17,495 nucleotides of DNA, taken from Acidocella sp. GTDB taxonomy: Bacteria > Pseudomonadota > Alphaproteobacteria > Acetobacterales > Acetobacteraceae. Position 1 is the stretch's first letter, and the number at the start of each line of letters is the position of its first letter. The position numbers and the translations under genes were made by a program. The notes under the pieces were generated by a model, which saw nothing but the letters and a program-made list of their open reading frames with translations, was not told the DNA's origin and made no database searches. This document shows, in pieces, positions 7,816 to 16,400 of the stretch. Where the stretch lies: the NCBI GenBank assembly GCA_029077775.1, contig JAQNCU010000014.1, forward strand, positions 1 through 17,495, in the 5' to 3' direction.

Positions 7816-8652
7816 CTACGGCGTTTTCAGCATATCGTCCGTCAGATTCCATTTTTTATAAATCGCGCTGTACTGGCCATCAGCCATTAATTTATGCAGA
7901 GCGGTGGTCAGCGCCAGTTTTAGCCCAGGCGTGGTTTTGGCGACGCCGATCCCGGTTAAAATCTTGAAATAGGGTGGCCCGCCCACCTCGAATTGGCTGG
8001 GCTGAAGGTTCGCGTAGTACAAAGCCGTTTCATAGGCGACCCCATAAGCCGCCACCTGCCCAAACTGCACCTGCTGGAGTGCTGGCGTGTTCTCAGGGAA
8101 CATCACGATCGTCACAGGCGGTTTTCCAGCGGCCGCAAGCGCGACATTGGCCTTTTTCAACAAATCGGTCGCCGTGGTGCCCGTGACGGTCGCGGCCTTT
8201 TCACCCGACAGCGCCTCGGGGCCTGATAGTTTCGGCGCCCCCGCCTTCAGGATGAAGCCTTCCTGCGAATACATATACGGGATCTCATCGATCACCTTCA
8301 GGCGTGGCGGTTTGATGAAAAGCTGTGAGAGGATGGCGTCACAATGGCCCGCCAGCAAGGCCGGGATCAGGCCCGCGAACGGGATGTTGAGAAATGTGGC
8401 ATGCAAGCCGAGTTTGGCCGCCAGCGCATCACCAAGCTCGATATCGACACCCTCAGGCTTTTGTGCGGGTGAGAAAAACTCCATTGGCGGCAGGTTCACC
8501 GCGCTGCAAAATGTCAGGGTTTTCGATGCCACAACATCTGGCGGCAAACTCTGTGCGCGGGCAGGCACGGTTGTGGCCGTGACCAGCGCGACACCAAAAA
8601 ACAATCCGGTCCCGACCCGGATAACAGTTTTGGCCGAAATTTTGATCCCCAT
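7816..8652 (-). CDS. Periplasmic polar amino-acid binding protein (SBP_bac_3 family)
   Basis: This 278-residue extracytoplasmic solute receptor feeds the adjacent permease. A Sec signal peptide is visible (MGIKISAKTVIRVG, then hydrophobic residues about 13-29), with cleavage at ARA|Q after residue 33. The mature protein has family-3 features: FCSAVNLPPMEF, GVDIELGDALAAKLGL, FAGLIPALLAGHCDAIL, a hinge with GTTATDLLKK, and the C-terminal TTALHKLMADGQYSAIYKKW. ATG 8652 has a GGAGG Shine-Dalgarno at 8662-8666, nine bases upstream. It is the first gene of a two-gene transcription unit with the permease. The ligand is probably an amino acid, but cannot be fixed from sequence. Confidence 0.92.
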   Translation of the reverse strand: MGIKISAKTVIRVGTGLFFGVALVTATTVPARAQSLPPDVVASKTLTFCSAVNLPPMEFFSPAQKPEGVDIELGDALAAKLGLHATFLNIPFAGLIPALLAGHCDAILSQLFIKPPRLKVIDEIPYMYSQEGFILKAGAPKLSGPEALSGEKAATVTGTTATDLLKKANVALAAAGKPPVTIVMFPENTPALQQVQFGQVAAYGVAYETALYYANLQPSQFEVGGPPYFKILTGIGVAKTTPGLKLALTTALHKLMADGQYSAIYKKWNLTDDMLKTP

Positions 8653-8874
8653 CGAAGCCCCCCTCCCGCCAGCGGCGACCGCCGTTATGGATTTAATGAA
8701 TTAATTCACCAGAGGGTATGAAATCCAGCGGCAGGCTGGCAACCCGCTTTTTACAAAAAACAAGCCACAATATACGTGGTTGATGATTATAAAGGCTAAA
8801 ACTCGTTCAAAATAAAATTTTCCGCCCGATAAATAATCGACCAGGATTCCACCATGCGTCTGCAGGAAGCAGCC
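8653..8874 (-). promoter_or_regulatory. AT-rich promoter region of the polar amino-acid transporter unit
   Basis: These 222 bp hold no gene. On the minus strand a perfect TATAAT lies at 8786-8791 (plus-strand ATTATA). Upstream of it TTTTGA (15-base spacer) and TTATTT (18-base spacer) are imperfect -35 candidates. This would place the start of transcription about 125 bases before the binding-protein ATG, leaving a long AT-rich leader. The leader holds the near-palindrome GAATTAATTC (8698-8707), a possible regulator site. I see no terminator for the upstream YnfA-like gene, so read-through is possible. Confidence 0.4.
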
Positions 8875-9210
8875 TTACCCCGCCCGCCAGAATGTCATGA
8901 CCAGACCGCCCGCCACGATCAACCCCCCCCCGGCCATAATCGGCGGCGTGGGTGCCTGGCCAAACGCAAAATACGCGATGATCTGGGCCGCGACAAAGAA
9001 CAAGGCGACATACACGCCCAACAACCGGCCAAAATCCCAGCCCGGCAGATTAACGACGACGCCGTAAACAAACAACGTCACCGCCCCCGCGACAAACCAG
9101 AGCCCGCGTGGCACGCCGCCTGCCCCCAGCCCCTTGCGCACCAGGGCATCCCCACCGGATTCAAGAAACGCAGCCAAAGTTAACATCAACAAAGCGGGCA
9201 GGATCGACAT
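8875..9210 (-). CDS. Small four-helix membrane protein, SMR/YnfA-like
   Basis: This 111-residue, very hydrophobic protein has four likely membrane helices (about 3-19, 34-54, 61-84, 89-108). The first holds an acidic residue (AAFLESGGDAL), as in small multidrug resistance transporters. The order GRLLGVYVALFFVAAQ, a short loop, then IMAGGGLIVAGGLVMTFW resembles the C-terminal half of YnfA/UPF0060 proteins. It could be a YnfA-like or SMR-superfamily transporter, but similarity is judged by eye and the substrate is unknown. ATG 9210 has AAAGG about ten bases upstream. A run of nine G (plus-strand C, 8923-8931) encodes the Gly-Gly-Gly before the last 15 residues, a possible slippage site. It stands alone between the ABC promoter region and the 9244-9374 palindromes. 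Confidence 0.72.
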   Translation of the reverse strand: MSILPALLMLTLAAFLESGGDALVRKGLGAGGVPRGLWFVAGAVTLFVYGVVVNLPGWDFGRLLGVYVALFFVAAQIIAYFAFGQAPTPPIMAGGGLIVAGGLVMTFWRAG

Positions 9211-9243
9211 CTCAGCAGCCTTTCTCGGTTGTGGTCACGCCCG

Positions 9244-9306
9244 CTAGAGCGCGATGACTCTGGGTCTGCTCGTTTTGCGAGCGAAACTAGAGTCATCGCG
9301 CTCTAG
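9244..9306. repeat. Palindromic element with 18-bp perfect arms and an inner hairpin
   Basis: CTAGAGCGCGATGACTCT (9244-9261) is exactly mirrored by AGAGTCATCGCGCTCTAG (9289-9306). Nested between them is GCTCG (9268-9272)/CGAGC (9278-9282) with loop TTTTG. There is no T run, so this is not a terminator. It lies in the 263-bp gap between two divergent genes and looks like a mobile palindromic repeat or intergenic repeat unit. Confidence 0.85.
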
Positions 9307-9320
9307 ATATTTCGGTAGAG

Positions 9321-9374
9321 CCGGATTCAGATCCTTGATCGGATCGCAAAGCGATTCGATCAAGGATTATCCGG
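9321..9374. repeat. Second long palindrome (54 bp, near-perfect hairpin)
   Basis: The left half from 9321 (CCGGAT..ATCCTTGATC then GGATCGC) pairs with the right half (GCGATTC then GATCAAGGAT..ATCCGG, ending 9374). The differences are one mismatch and three extra bases on the left. The loop is AAA (9348-9350). It begins 14 bases after the first palindrome, and the two together may form one repeat unit of about 130 bp. Confidence 0.8.
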
Positions 9375-9473
9375 GTCTAATGGCGCCGATTTTTCACCCC
9401 CGACCATGGATTAAAGCCCAAAACTCTGGCAACCCTTTATACCCAACACAGCCGTTCAGCCGGAGACGAAGCC

Positions 9474-10421
9474 TTGTCCGCACAGCATCCCCACGGCCAT
9501 GATGACCACGACCACCATAGTCACCACGATCATCACCACGTTCCGGCGACCTTTGGCAGTGCTTTCGCCATTGGCATTGCCCTCAACCTTGCTTATCTCG
9601 TCGGCGAGGTGTTTTACGGCATTTTTGCCCATTCCTTGGCCCTGCTGGCCGATGCCGGACACAATGCCGGTGACGTGCTGGGGCTGGCGACCGCCTGGGC
9701 GGCCTCTATCATGGTAAAGCTGCGGCCCAGCCGCCGTTACACCTATGGGCTGCGGCGCACATCCATCCTGGCGGCACTGGGCAATGCCATTATGCTGTTA
9801 ATCATCACGGGCGCCATCGCCTGGGAGGGTGTGCTCCGCCTGCTTCACCCTGAGCCCACTGGCGGCGTTGTCATCATGGCGGTTGCGGCAATCGGCATTT
9901 TTATCAACGGCGCTACGGCGCTGCTGTTCATGGCGGGCCGCAAGGATGACATCAACATCAAAGGCGCTTTCACGCATATGCTGGCAGACGCCGCCGTCGC
10001 CCTGGGCGTGGTCATCGCCGGTGCGGTGATCTTTGTCACGGGTTGGCTCTGGGTCGATCCTGTGATCAGCTTCGTGGTCAGCGGCGTTATCGTTATGGGC
10101 ACCTGGTCCCTATTGCGCGATTCCATGAGCCTCGCATTGGACGCCGTGCCACCCGGCGTCAACGCCGCGAAGGTCGATGCCTTCCTGCGCGCCCTGCCCG
10201 GCGTCACCACCATCCATGATCTGCATATCTGGGGCATGAGCACGACCGAGACGGCGCTCACCGCGCATCTGGTCAGGCCCGGCGCCGGTCTGGATGACGA
10301 TTTGCTGCACGAAGCGGCGGCGGAACTAAAAGCCCATTACGGCATCAGCCACGCCACCTTCCAGGTCGAGGATGGCAGCGGAGCGCATATCTGTGCGCTC
10401 CACGCCGATGAGACGGTTTAA
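9474..10421 (+). CDS. CDF-family zinc (divalent cation) exporter, ZitB/CzcD-like
   Basis: This 315-residue inner-membrane antiporter moves Zn2+ (possibly Co2+ or Cd2+) out of the cytoplasm in exchange for protons. The N-terminal tail has 11 histidines in the first 22 residues, a metal-gathering feature of this subgroup. Six membrane helices follow (about 27-48, 55-79, 100-122, 131-154, 169-190, 193-210). The transport-site motif is HxxxD in both key helices: H63/D67 (LADAGHNAGDV) and H168/D172 (HMLADAAV), the zinc-type HD-HD site. The C-terminal cytoplasmic domain (about 215-315) shows the expected TTIHDLHIWGMSTTETALTAHL segment. The start is TTG 9474, with GGAGA at 9462-9466 seven bases before it; no ATG is available before the His tail. 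The gene converges on the CoxL-like gene with only 8 bp between stops. Confidence 0.94.
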   Translation: MSAQHPHGHDDHDHHSHHDHHHVPATFGSAFAIGIALNLAYLVGEVFYGIFAHSLALLADAGHNAGDVLGLATAWAASIMVKLRPSRRYTYGLRRTSILAALGNAIMLLIITGAIAWEGVLRLLHPEPTGGVVIMAVAAIGIFINGATALLFMAGRKDDINIKGAFTHMLADAAVALGVVIAGAVIFVTGWLWVDPVISFVVSGVIVMGTWSLLRDSMSLALDAVPPGVNAAKVDAFLRALPGVTTIHDLHIWGMSTTETALTAHLVRPGAGLDDDLLHEAAAELKAHYGISHATFQVEDGSGAHICALHADETV

Positions 10422-10429
10422 CCTTTGGC

Positions 10430-12727
10430 TCAGGCCCGCGCCGCCTGAACCGCCTCCCAAACGGCGAACGGCGTCGCCGGCATTGGCAGATCAGACACCC
10501 CAAGCGGGCGCAGAGCGTCCAACATGGCGTTAATAATCGTCGGCGTCGCCGCCACGGTCCCGGATTCGCCGCAGCCTTTGACACCGAGCATATTCGTTGT
10601 GCACGGCACGCTCTGGTCAATCGTCACGTCAAAGCTCGGGAAATCAGCCGCGCGCGGCATCTGATAATCCATGAACGAGCCAGTCACGAGCTGCCCACCT
10701 TCGCTGTCGTACCGGCAAATCTCGTGCAGTGCCTGCCCCGTGCCCTGCGCGATGCCGCCATGGATCTGGCCTTCAACCAACATCTGGTTGATCGCGTTGC
10801 CCACATCGTCAACGGTCGTGTACCGCTTGATATCCGAAACCCCGGTATCAGGGTCGATCTCCACCTCTGCGATGTGGCAGCCATTCGGCCAGCTCGAATT
10901 CTCGACCGTATGCGTGGCCTTAATGGCGATCTGCCCGCCAGCCTGCTTGCCCGCGAGATCAAAAATACCAATCCCACGGTCGGTACCCGAGATGGTGAAC
11001 GCACCCTGCCCGAACACGATATCCGCATTGGCGGCTTCCAACGCCTCAGCGGCGAGCGGAAGCGCCGTCTCCACCCAGGTATCCGCGCCATGGGCCACCG
11101 CCGACCCGCCGACGAATGCCGAGCGTGACCCGTAAGATCCCGGCCCCATCACGATATCGGTATCGCCCTGGACCACGGAAACCAGCATCGGATCAACCCC
11201 GAGCCGGTCCGCGATAAGCTGGGTATAGGCGGTCTCCAACCCCTGCCCCATCGCCTGGGTCGCTGAATGCACGATAACCCTGTGGTCGCCGGTTACGGTA
11301 ACATCCACGGTTTCGGTGAAGGCATAGGCACCCGTCCACTCGACATAGCTGGTGATACCCCGGCCGAGTTTTTTGCCCCGCGCCTCAGCTTCGGCGCGGC
11401 GGGCGGCGAACCCGGCATCATCGGCGCGCGCCAATGCCTGTTCGAGGAAATACGGGAAATTCCCGCAATCATAAACCTCACCCATGATCGTGGTCGCGGG
11501 CATGGCGGCGGGCTGGATAAAATTGCGGCGACGAATTTCCGCCGCCCCGATGCCAGATTTCGCGGCGGCCGCATCCATCAAACGCTCAATAATATACAGC
11601 GATTCAGGCCGCCCCGCTCCGCGATAGGCGGCGGTGGACATCGTGTTGGTCAACACGCCACGGATACGCACATGGATGGACGGGACGTGATACGTACCCG
11701 GTAAAATTTTCGGCCCCAGCACAAACGGGATCAAGAGCCCCACCGGCATAATATAGGCGCCCAAATTGGCCAAAGTATCAACCCGCAGCCCAAGAATTTT
11801 ACCCTGGGCATCGAGCGCCAAAGACGCCTTCGACGCCTGGTCGCGACCATGCACCGAGGATGCGAATTCTTCACCACGCTCTGCGATAAAGCGCACCGCT
11901 TGCCCGAGTTTGCGCGCCGCGAAGACGGTAACCGCCTCCTCGTTATGCACGCTTGCCTTCATCCCGAACCCGCCGCCGATATCGCCCACCACCACGTGGA
12001 TCGCTTCAGCCGGCTCCATCAACACTGATTGCGACAGGAAATCCTGCACCAGAGTCGGGGCCTGCGACGCATTATACACCGCGATGCGGTCTTTCTCGGG
12101 CATCGCCAGAATACTGCGCGGCTCCATCGCGTTGGCGACCAAACGCTGGTTCATAATATCCAGGCTGACCACATGCGCGGCGGCGGCAAAGGCGGCATCC
12201 ACCGCGGCGGCATCGCCATGCACAATCTCGGCACCGATATTATCGGGGGCCGCCGGGCACAGCACCACCGCGCCCGCTATCGCCGCTTCCATATCCACAA
12301 CCGCGGGCAGCGTGTCGTAGTCCACGACCACCAGCTCCGCGGCGTCCAGCGCCTGCGCCTTGGTCTGCGCGACAATTGCGACAACCGGCTCACCCACATG
12401 GCGCACCCGGCCCTTGGCCAGCAAAAACCGTGGCGGCGCCGCAATATCCGAGCCATCAGCGCGTTTGAACATGGGGATGGTGCCAATCGCGCCAATTCCC
12501 GCTTCCTCCAGATCCTCGACCGTATACACCGCGATCACCCCCGGCGCTGTGCGGGCGGCGGATACATCAAGACCGGTAATTTCCGCATGAGCGTGCGGCG
12601 AGCGGACGAAAACCAGTTCGGCCACGCCATCAGTGGCGATATTTCCAACATAGCGCCCCCGCCCGGTGATCAGGCGTTCATCCTCAACCCGACGAATGTT
12701 ACGGCCAAAGCGCGTCATGGTGTTCAT
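10430..12727 (-). CDS. CoxL-like molybdenum hydroxylase large subunit (xanthine dehydrogenase family, form II type)
   Basis: This 765-residue protein is the Mo-cofactor-binding subunit of the xanthine dehydrogenase / aerobic CO dehydrogenase superfamily, which hydroxylates small organic substrates or oxidises CO. It has an N-terminal Ald_Xan_dh domain (about 17-130), the GGFGMK motif (about 252), the active-site loop AYRGAGR (Y368-R373), SYGSRSAFVGGSA, and the C-terminal VKGCGESG with catalytic E721. The AYRGAGR loop is the form II (putative CoxL) pattern, not the AYxCSFR of proven CO dehydrogenases, so the substrate is probably not CO. ATG 12727 has GGGAG eight bases upstream. The FAD subunit (CoxM) and 2Fe-2S subunit (CoxS), which normally lie next to it, are absent from both flanks. 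It follows a MarR gene by 69 bases on the same strand. Confidence 0.9.
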   Translation of the reverse strand: MNTMTRFGRNIRRVEDERLITGRGRYVGNIATDGVAELVFVRSPHAHAEITGLDVSAARTAPGVIAVYTVEDLEEAGIGAIGTIPMFKRADGSDIAAPPRFLLAKGRVRHVGEPVVAIVAQTKAQALDAAELVVVDYDTLPAVVDMEAAIAGAVVLCPAAPDNIGAEIVHGDAAAVDAAFAAAAHVVSLDIMNQRLVANAMEPRSILAMPEKDRIAVYNASQAPTLVQDFLSQSVLMEPAEAIHVVVGDIGGGFGMKASVHNEEAVTVFAARKLGQAVRFIAERGEEFASSVHGRDQASKASLALDAQGKILGLRVDTLANLGAYIMPVGLLIPFVLGPKILPGTYHVPSIHVRIRGVLTNTMSTAAYRGAGRPESLYIIERLMDAAAAKSGIGAAEIRRRNFIQPAAMPATTIMGEVYDCGNFPYFLEQALARADDAGFAARRAEAEARGKKLGRGITSYVEWTGAYAFTETVDVTVTGDHRVIVHSATQAMGQGLETAYTQLIADRLGVDPMLVSVVQGDTDIVMGPGSYGSRSAFVGGSAVAHGADTWVETALPLAAEALEAANADIVFGQGAFTISGTDRGIGIFDLAGKQAGGQIAIKATHTVENSSWPNGCHIAEVEIDPDTGVSDIKRYTTVDDVGNAINQMLVEGQIHGGIAQGTGQALHEICRYDSEGGQLVTGSFMDYQMPRAADFPSFDVTIDQSVPCTTNMLGVKGCGESGTVAATPTIINAMLDALRPLGVSDLPMPATPFAVWEAVQAARA

Positions 12728-12796
12728 ATTGCTGCTCCCATCTTGGCCTTAGATTTGAGGCCCATATGGAACACAGTCAAGGATAGGCGGAAGTGT
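12728..12796 (-). promoter_or_regulatory. Spacer between marR and the CoxL-like gene, with possible promoter
   Basis: On the minus strand TTGACT (plus-strand 12775-12780) is a near-consensus -35. The -10 position at 17-19 bases is poor (CAAATC/AATCTA, about 12750-12757). The perfect palindrome CCATATGG (12762-12769) falls between the two boxes, where a repressor would act. Shine-Dalgarno GGGAG is at 12736-12740. The element may give the CoxL-like gene its own start of transcription in addition to read-through from marR. Confidence 0.35.
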
Positions 12797-13276
12797 TTAT
12801 TTCAGCCGCAATTTCGCCCGGCCAAAGTCATTTCCGGCATCGACCAGATCGGCCAGCAACCTGATGAACTGGTCACGCTGCTTGGGCGCCAAACCCGCCA
12901 CCGTCCGCTCATGTGCGTGGGTCACAGGCTCATCCAGCTTCGAGAGCAACGCCCGGCCGCGCGCGGTGATGCTGAGCAGCTTCTGCCGGCGGTCGGTCCG
13001 GCCAACATTGCGTTTCAGCAGCTTGGCAGCCTCCAACCTGGCCACGACATTGGCGATAGTGGCGCGGTCGACGCCAACCTCCTCCCCGATATGGGATTGG
13101 TCGAGCCCAGGCTGCCGCGCGACCACCGCGAGAATGTTATATTGCACAGGCGTAATGTTAAACGCGGCGCATTCCTCGGCGAACAACGCCAAATGAATCT
13201 GGTGCAACCGCCGGATCAAAAATCCTGGCTGAAGGTCTTGTTCTGTCGCGTGCGACGTTTGCAAATCATTAATCAT
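12797..13276 (-). CDS. MarR-family transcriptional regulator
   Basis: This 159-residue winged helix-turn-helix dimer usually represses its own gene and a neighbouring metabolic or efflux gene until a small aromatic or similar ligand releases it. The MarR layout is visible: a helical dimerisation start (LIRRLHQIHLALFAEECAAFNITPVQYNIL, about 20-49), recognition HTH (DQSHIGEEVGVDRATIANVVARLEAAKLLKR, about 59-89) and wing RTDRRQKLLSITARGRALL (about 92-110). The C-terminal helix follows. ATG 13276 is the start. No Shine-Dalgarno precedes it, but a promoter at the right distance predicts a leaderless mRNA. It lies immediately upstream of the CoxL-like gene on the same strand, its likeliest target. 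The ligand is unknown. Confidence 0.93.
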   Translation of the reverse strand: MINDLQTSHATEQDLQPGFLIRRLHQIHLALFAEECAAFNITPVQYNILAVVARQPGLDQSHIGEEVGVDRATIANVVARLEAAKLLKRNVGRTDRRQKLLSITARGRALLSKLDEPVTHAHERTVAGLAPKQRDQFIRLLADLVDAGNDFGRAKLRLK

Positions 13277-13461
13277 GTGTAATGTGTTACCGTATCATTG
13301 ATGACGTTTCAAGGCTTATTATTGGATACATAAATAATTGAAATTGCCTTTAAATTTATAAAAATCCAAATATTTCCAGGACATATAATGAACATAAGTT
13401 AGTTTTATGTGTGTTCTCGGACACAGTGACGTACGAGCCCTCGACCCGCATCCCCACCAGC
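13277..13461 (-). promoter_or_regulatory. AT-rich promoter/operator region of marR
   Basis: These 185 bp lie between metH (3' end) and marR, much richer in A+T than the flanks, and carry no gene. On the minus strand TTGAAA (plus-strand 13307-13312), a 17-base spacer and TAACAC (13284-13289) are followed by seven bases and then the marR ATG, so the transcript would begin at or next to the ATG. The inverted repeat GTAATGTGTTAC (13279-13290) overlaps the -10. ATCATTAAT (13265-13273... overlapping the start) and ATCATTGAT (13294-13302) form a partial direct repeat. Both are candidate MarR operators. No convincing metH terminator is visible; only a weak TGTGT/ACACA stem occurs near 13410-13425. 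Confidence 0.5.
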
Positions 13462-16400
13462 TCAGACCGAAAAATATTTCGCTTTCGGATTCAAAACGAC
13501 AATGGCGCTGGTTGATTGTTCAGGGTGCAACTGAAATTCATCCGAGAGCGAGACACCAATGCGCTCAGCCCCCAGCAATGCCAGCAACTGGTCCTGATCC
13601 TCCAAACGCGGGCAAGCCGGATAGCCGAAGGAATAGCGCGAACCTCGATAGGATTGCGCGAGCATTTTTTCCATATCCCGGTCATCCTCGGCGGCAAAGC
13701 CCAGCTCGGCCCGGATGCGCTTATGGGTGTACTCCGCCAGCGCCTCAGCCATCTCCACTGAAATACCGTGCAGATACAAATAATCCTGGTACCGGTTCTC
13801 CTCGAACCATTCCCGCGCAATCTCAGATGCGCGCTGGCCCACCGTGACCACCTGCAGCCCGATCACGTCGCGCGCGCCGTCATCCACATCCCGGAAAAAA
13901 TCCGCGATGCACTCGCCATCCTCCCGGGGCTGGCGCGGCAAGGCGAAACGCGCAACCTCTGTCACCCCGTCCTCACCAAACAAAATCAGGCTGTTACCCT
14001 GCCCGGCGGCTTTCCAATACCCGTAAATCGCCTGGGGTTTCAGAATTTTATCGGCCTCGCACAAATCCAGCATACGCTTCATCACCGGGCGCAGCTCCTG
14101 CCGGGCCCAGCCGAGGAAATCATCCAGTGATTTGCCTTGTTTGCGGAACCCCCATTGGAACTGGAACAATGAGCGTTCATTGATAAACGGCACAATGGCT
14201 TTGGGTGCCGCCTCGATCATCCTCGCCCCCCAAAACGGCGGGGTGATCACGGGCTCGGCCTGGGTCAGGCGGCGGCGGCGCGCCTGCGTCGCCACCACAT
14301 CCACAGGCGCGAACGCCTTGGCATCGGCCTCGCCCAATTTACGCTTGGTGTTTTTCGACTTGCCCTGGCGTTTGGACTGGATAACGGCCAGATAATCGTC
14401 GAATGCATTGCCGGTCACCTTGTCCATCAGATGCAGCCCGTCAAAGGCATCGCGCGCATAGGCCACCCGCCCGCAGGTATAGGCGGCAACGCAATCATCC
14501 TCGACATAATTACGGGTCAGCGCGGCACCGCCCAGCATGACCGGGATCTCCAGCCCCTGGCGGGACATCTCCTCTAGGTTCTCCCGCATCACCACCGTGG
14601 ATTTTACCAACAGGCCGGACATGCCAATGGCATGGGCGCGATGCTCGCGGGCGGCCACCACCATATCGGCCAACGGCACCTTAATGCCGAGATTGATCAC
14701 CTTATAGCCGTTATTGGTGAGGATGATGTCCACGAGGTTCTTACCGATATCGTGCACATCGCCCTTGACCGTAGCGAGCACGATGATCCCCCGCTCCTCC
14801 CCGGCGACACGGTCCATCATCGGCTCCAGATACGCCACGGCGGCCTTCATGGTCTCAGCCGATTGCAGAACAAACGGTAGCTGCATCTTCCCGGCGCCGA
14901 ACAGCTCGCCCACGGTCTTCATGCCGTCGAGCAACAAATCATTGATGATCGACAATGGCTTATGGGTTTTCAACGCCTCGTCCAGCTCGTCCGACAGACC
15001 CTTGCGGTCGCCATCGACAATCCGGTCCTTCAACCGTCCCTCCACCGTCTCGCTGCGTTTTTTCTTGGTCGCATCAACGAGCTTACGGTCGGCAAAAATC
15101 TCCAACAGCTTTTGCAGCGGGTCGTAATCCTCCCGCCGCCGGTCGAAGATCAGATCCTCGCAAACCTGCACCTCCCCGGGCGCGATCAGGTGCAGCGGAC
15201 GGATTTTCGAGACATGCACGATGGCCCCCGTCATCCCCGCCTTGACCGCGTGATCCAGGAACACTGAATTGAGCACCGCGCGGGCAGCCGGGTTCAGGCC
15301 AAAGGAGATGTTGGAGAGCCCGAGAATGATCTGGATATCCGGAAACGCCTCCCGGATCAGTTTTATCCCCTCCAATGTCCAAAGACCCAGCTTACGGTCA
15401 TCCTCGTTGCCGGTTGCGATGGTAAAGGTCAGCGGGTCGATTAGCAGGTCTGATTGTGCCAACCCGAATTTACCGCACGCGAAATCCACCAGCCGGGTTG
15501 CGATCCGCAATTTATCCGCAGGCTCCTTGGCCATACCCACCTCGTCGATGGTCAGCGCGATCACCGCCGCGCCGAATTTTTTGGCCAGCACCAGGCGGTC
15601 AGTGGCGTGCCCCTCGCCATCCTCGAAATTGATCGAATTGATGATCGGCTTGCCGCCATGACGCTTGAGCGCGGCTTCGATCACCGGGGTCTCGGTCGAA
15701 TCGATCACCAGAGGCGCGTTTACCGAGGCGGTGAAGCGGGTGATCACCTCGTTCATCTCATAGGTCTCGTCGCGCCCGACGAAAGCGGTGCAGATATCGA
15801 GCGCGTTCGAGAATTCGGCCACCTGTTCGCGGCCCACCGCCACGCAGCCATCCCAATCCCCGGCCTCCTGAAGCTCCCGCCATTTTTTCGAGCCATTGGC
15901 GTTACAGCGTTCACCGATGGAGAAATAACTATTTTCCTGCCGCAACGGGGTGGCACCGTACAGGCTGGCCACCGCGGGCACCCAGACAGGCTTGCGCAGC
16001 GCGGGCACCGGGCGCGGGTTGCCCAGGCGACGCAACATGCCGTCCAGCGCCTCGATATGCGAAATCGAGGTGCCACAGCAACCGCCGATCAGGTTCACCC
16101 CGTCCTCGACGACAAAACGCTCCATCCAGCTCGCCATTTCAGCGGCACCCAGCGGATAATGCGTTTTGCCGTTGACCAGTTCCGGCAGCCCGGCATTGGG
16201 CTGGACCGAAATCAAACGCGGCCAGTTCTGGGAGAGAAACCGCACATGCTCGGCCATTTCCTGCGGGCCTGTCGCGCAATTCAGGCCGATCAGCGGCACG
16301 TCCAGCGCGTGGATCACGGTCGCGGCGGCGGCGATGTCCGGCCCCACCAGCAACGTGCCCGTGGTCTCCACGGTCACCTGCACAAAAATCGGAATGTCCC

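Noticed and set aside
8854..9183. A plus-strand 109-codon frame opposite the YnfA/SMR-like gene
   Set aside because: It is rich in Pro, Arg, Gln and His with no domain, while the minus-strand frame encodes a coherent four-helix membrane protein with a ribosome site.
9240..9380. Insertion sequence or transposase remnant at the double palindrome
   Set aside because: There is no coding sequence for a transposase between or beside the palindromes and no visible target duplication. At most it is a non-autonomous repeat.
10430..12727. True CO dehydrogenase (CoxL form I)
   Set aside because: The active-site loop is AYRGAGR rather than AYxCSFR, and the CoxM/CoxS genes are missing.
12029..13282. A 417-codon open frame spanning the antisense of the CoxL-like gene and marR
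   Set aside because: It crosses the intergenic gap of two well-supported minus-strand genes, and its composition is typical of a shadow frame.
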